From: Candidatus Poribacteria bacterium
GTDB taxonomy: Bacteria; Poribacteria; WGA-4E; WGA-3G
Assembly (NCBI GenBank): GCA_958295945.1
Contig: OY282386.1
Span: forward strand, 5,270,001 to 5,334,000
Direction of reading: 5' to 3'
DNA: 64,000 bases
The first letter of the stretch is position 1, and each line of letters begins with the position of its first letter. A program made the translations under genes and the position numbers. Of the stretch, positions 62,887-64,000 are shown one piece after another. The notes beneath the pieces were generated by a model, which saw only the letters and a program-made list of their open reading frames with translations, ran no database searches and was not told the origin of the DNA.

Positions 62887-64000
62887 TTAATGCTTTGTCA
62901 GAGGCGTATGTGAAAAGTCCTCAAGTTTAATAAGTTGCAAACCACTGTTTTCCGTGCCGACATAAAGGACACCATTTTTAACAGCGATAGAAGTCGCATC
63001 GTCTGGAATTTCTGGTGCTATGCGTTCCCAAGTGTTATCGGCACTTGTCAATCTATAGACCCCACCTTGCGCATTTTTTGATGAACTGATGGCGTACAAT
63101 ATCGTTCCATCCAAAACAAAACGATCGAACATGAGTTGTTGACCTTCCACATCGGTGATAATGTTCCATTGAGTGCCATCGCTTGAGGACAAAGTGCCTT
63201 TGTCAGTTGCTACATAAACAGCCGCGTCAGTGATAAGGACCTGCTTGAAAGAATCAACAGATATCGGTAGCGGTACAGTCTTCCAATTTCGCCCGCTATC
63301 AACAGAGTGAAGTAGAATACCATCCGGCTTACCAACATAGGCAGTGTCTCCAGAAACGCCTAATTTGAAACTATCGAGAGAAGTTTTGAAACTATCAGAA
63401 GAAGTTAAGTCTGCGAAGTTGCGAGTATCTTCGATCTTGGTATCGGACCAACCTGCATCGTAGTTTTCTTGAGATGAAGGGTTAAATATGAGAAGTTTCC
63501 GTCTGTGCTCAACATAGAACGTGTTACCACTGACAGCAAATGCACCCCAGATATCTGTCCCTATGCTAAAGAAATTTTTCATAATATTATTGGTATTTTC
63601 CTTAATATCCTCATCCTCTTTACCTTCCTCCTTATCAGCATTCTCCTTATGTGTCAGTAGTGCCTTCATAAATTCTGCTGCGGAATCTCTTTCATCAAAG
63701 GTAGGAACACCTTGGACCGGGATAAGCGTCCCATTTTGTTCATCTAAACGAAAAAGTTTTGGTTGGAGTAATATGTATCCCTTTGCGTAAAGAATTCCGT
63801 CGGCTTCTACTATTTGTTGTATTTTGACTATTTGTTGGGCAGTTGCCTTGGGCACCGGCATCTTAGTATTAAAAAAAGTCATATTTGTCTCATCTGGATT
63901 CACAGGAATTGCTTTCCATGACTGTCCACCGTCGGTTGATGTAACAAGTTTTTTATCTGCTACTGCGTAGAGTTTATTTTTAAAGACAGTTAGATTTTGT
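62887..64000 (-). CDS. Asp-box (BNR) repeat protein, 5' part outside window
   Basis: The frame is open from the window edge to a stop at 62887 (at least 371 codons). A GTG at 63903 is not the start: upstream codons continue in frame and read KLVTSTDGGQSWKAIPV, an Asp-box (S-x-D-x-G-x-x-W). Another is SVDSGRNWKTVPLP, and SSDGTQWNI is a weaker one. These mark a beta-propeller of the sialidase/Vps10 kind. The repeat period is about 50 residues (YVATDKGTLSS, YVGTENSGLQL). The part in the window has no catalytic residues; the signal peptide, if any, lies beyond 64000. Confidence 0.85.
   Translation of the reverse strand, partial: QNLTVFKNKLYAVADKKLVTSTDGGQSWKAIPVNPDETNMTFFNTKMPVPKATAQQIVKIQQIVEADGILYAKGYILLQPKLFRLDEQNGTLIPVQGVPTFDERDSAAEFMKALLTHKENADKEEGKEDEDIKENTNNIMKNFFSIGTDIWGAFAVSGNTFYVEHRRKLLIFNPSSQENYDAGWSDTKIEDTRNFADLTSSDSFKTSLDSFKLGVSGDTAYVGKPDGILLHSVDSGRNWKTVPLPISVDSFKQVLITDAAVYVATDKGTLSSSDGTQWNIITDVEGQQLMFDRFVLDGTILYAISSSKNAQGGVYRLTSADNTWERIAPEIPDDATSIAVKNGVLYVGTENSGLQLIKLEDFSHTPLTKH

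Noticed and set aside
1-64000. tRNA or rRNA genes
   Set aside because: Looked for TTCGA loops with paired arms and rRNA landmarks; none convincing.

Overview
The window looks like a chromosomal piece of an uncultured, AT-rich Gram-negative bacterium. The best guess is Candidatus Poribacteria or a close relative. This is inference from gene style: several phytanoyl-CoA dioxygenase (PhyH) genes, a Gfo/Idh/MocA oxidoreductase, a LamG protein remnant, signal-peptide and lipoprotein genes of unknown role, NAD-epimerase pairs, and very repeat-rich intergenic DNA. No rRNA, tRNA, phage or CRISPR array was recognised.

Layout. 0-16.7 kb is an alpha-glucan (glycogen) metabolism region: glgC, hisB, glgP and a small winged-helix gene on the minus strand, a GT5-like glycogen/starch synthase diverging from them, and glgB further on. 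PhyH genes, a helix-turn-helix gene, a DUF3800 gene followed by a possible structured RNA, and a methyltransferase lie between. The 5' third of glgB and the membrane-anchored gene upstream of it are duplicated in tandem; the second glgB copy is dead. 16.7-19.2 kb and 22.1-23.4 kb are non-coding repeat zones with MITE-like elements, palindromes and a 50-bp tandem array. Between and after them are a secreted propeller-like protein, an oxidoreductase, a squalene-hopene-cyclase-like protein with a glycosyltransferase, and two secreted or membrane proteins.

28.2-44.9 kb is one long minus-strand type II secretion (T2SS)-like cluster: gspE, F, G, H, I, J, K, a PilM/GspL-like gene, a GspM/PilO-like gene and two tandem secretins of about 1000 residues. 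Each secretin has six N-type modules instead of the usual three. No GspC or prepilin peptidase gene is present in the window.

45.6-47.8 kb (plus strand) carries a primary-type sigma-70 factor, an NfuA-type Fe-S carrier and a coiled-coil protein. 47.9-53.0 kb (minus strand) is an export set (TolC-like, HlyD/MacA-like adaptor, LolD/MacB-like ATPase) overlapping a beta-RFAP-synthase-like GHMP kinase gene; no permease gene is adjacent. 53.0-54.6 kb is again repeat-rich. 54.6-59.7 kb holds a plus-strand set: HIT protein, two NAD-epimerase-like proteins, a hypothetical/HNH nuclease pair, a glycerophosphodiesterase and a deacetylase-like protein. The last part has a decayed IS5-like transposase, small and lipoprotein genes, a SodC-fold-like lipoprotein and the 3' part of an Asp-box (BNR) repeat protein that runs off the end.

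The most unusual things seen are a three-copy element of unknown type with consensus -35/-10 boxes and, in two copies, identically spaced TTGTACG repeats (about 17.0, 22.5 and 53.7 kb), one copy of which is bracketed by inverted repeats; the DUF3800 gene with a possible structured RNA at its 3' end; the paired six-module secretins with a recent gene-conversion tract; and a shared C-terminal TTWG-type motif on two otherwise unrelated exported proteins.
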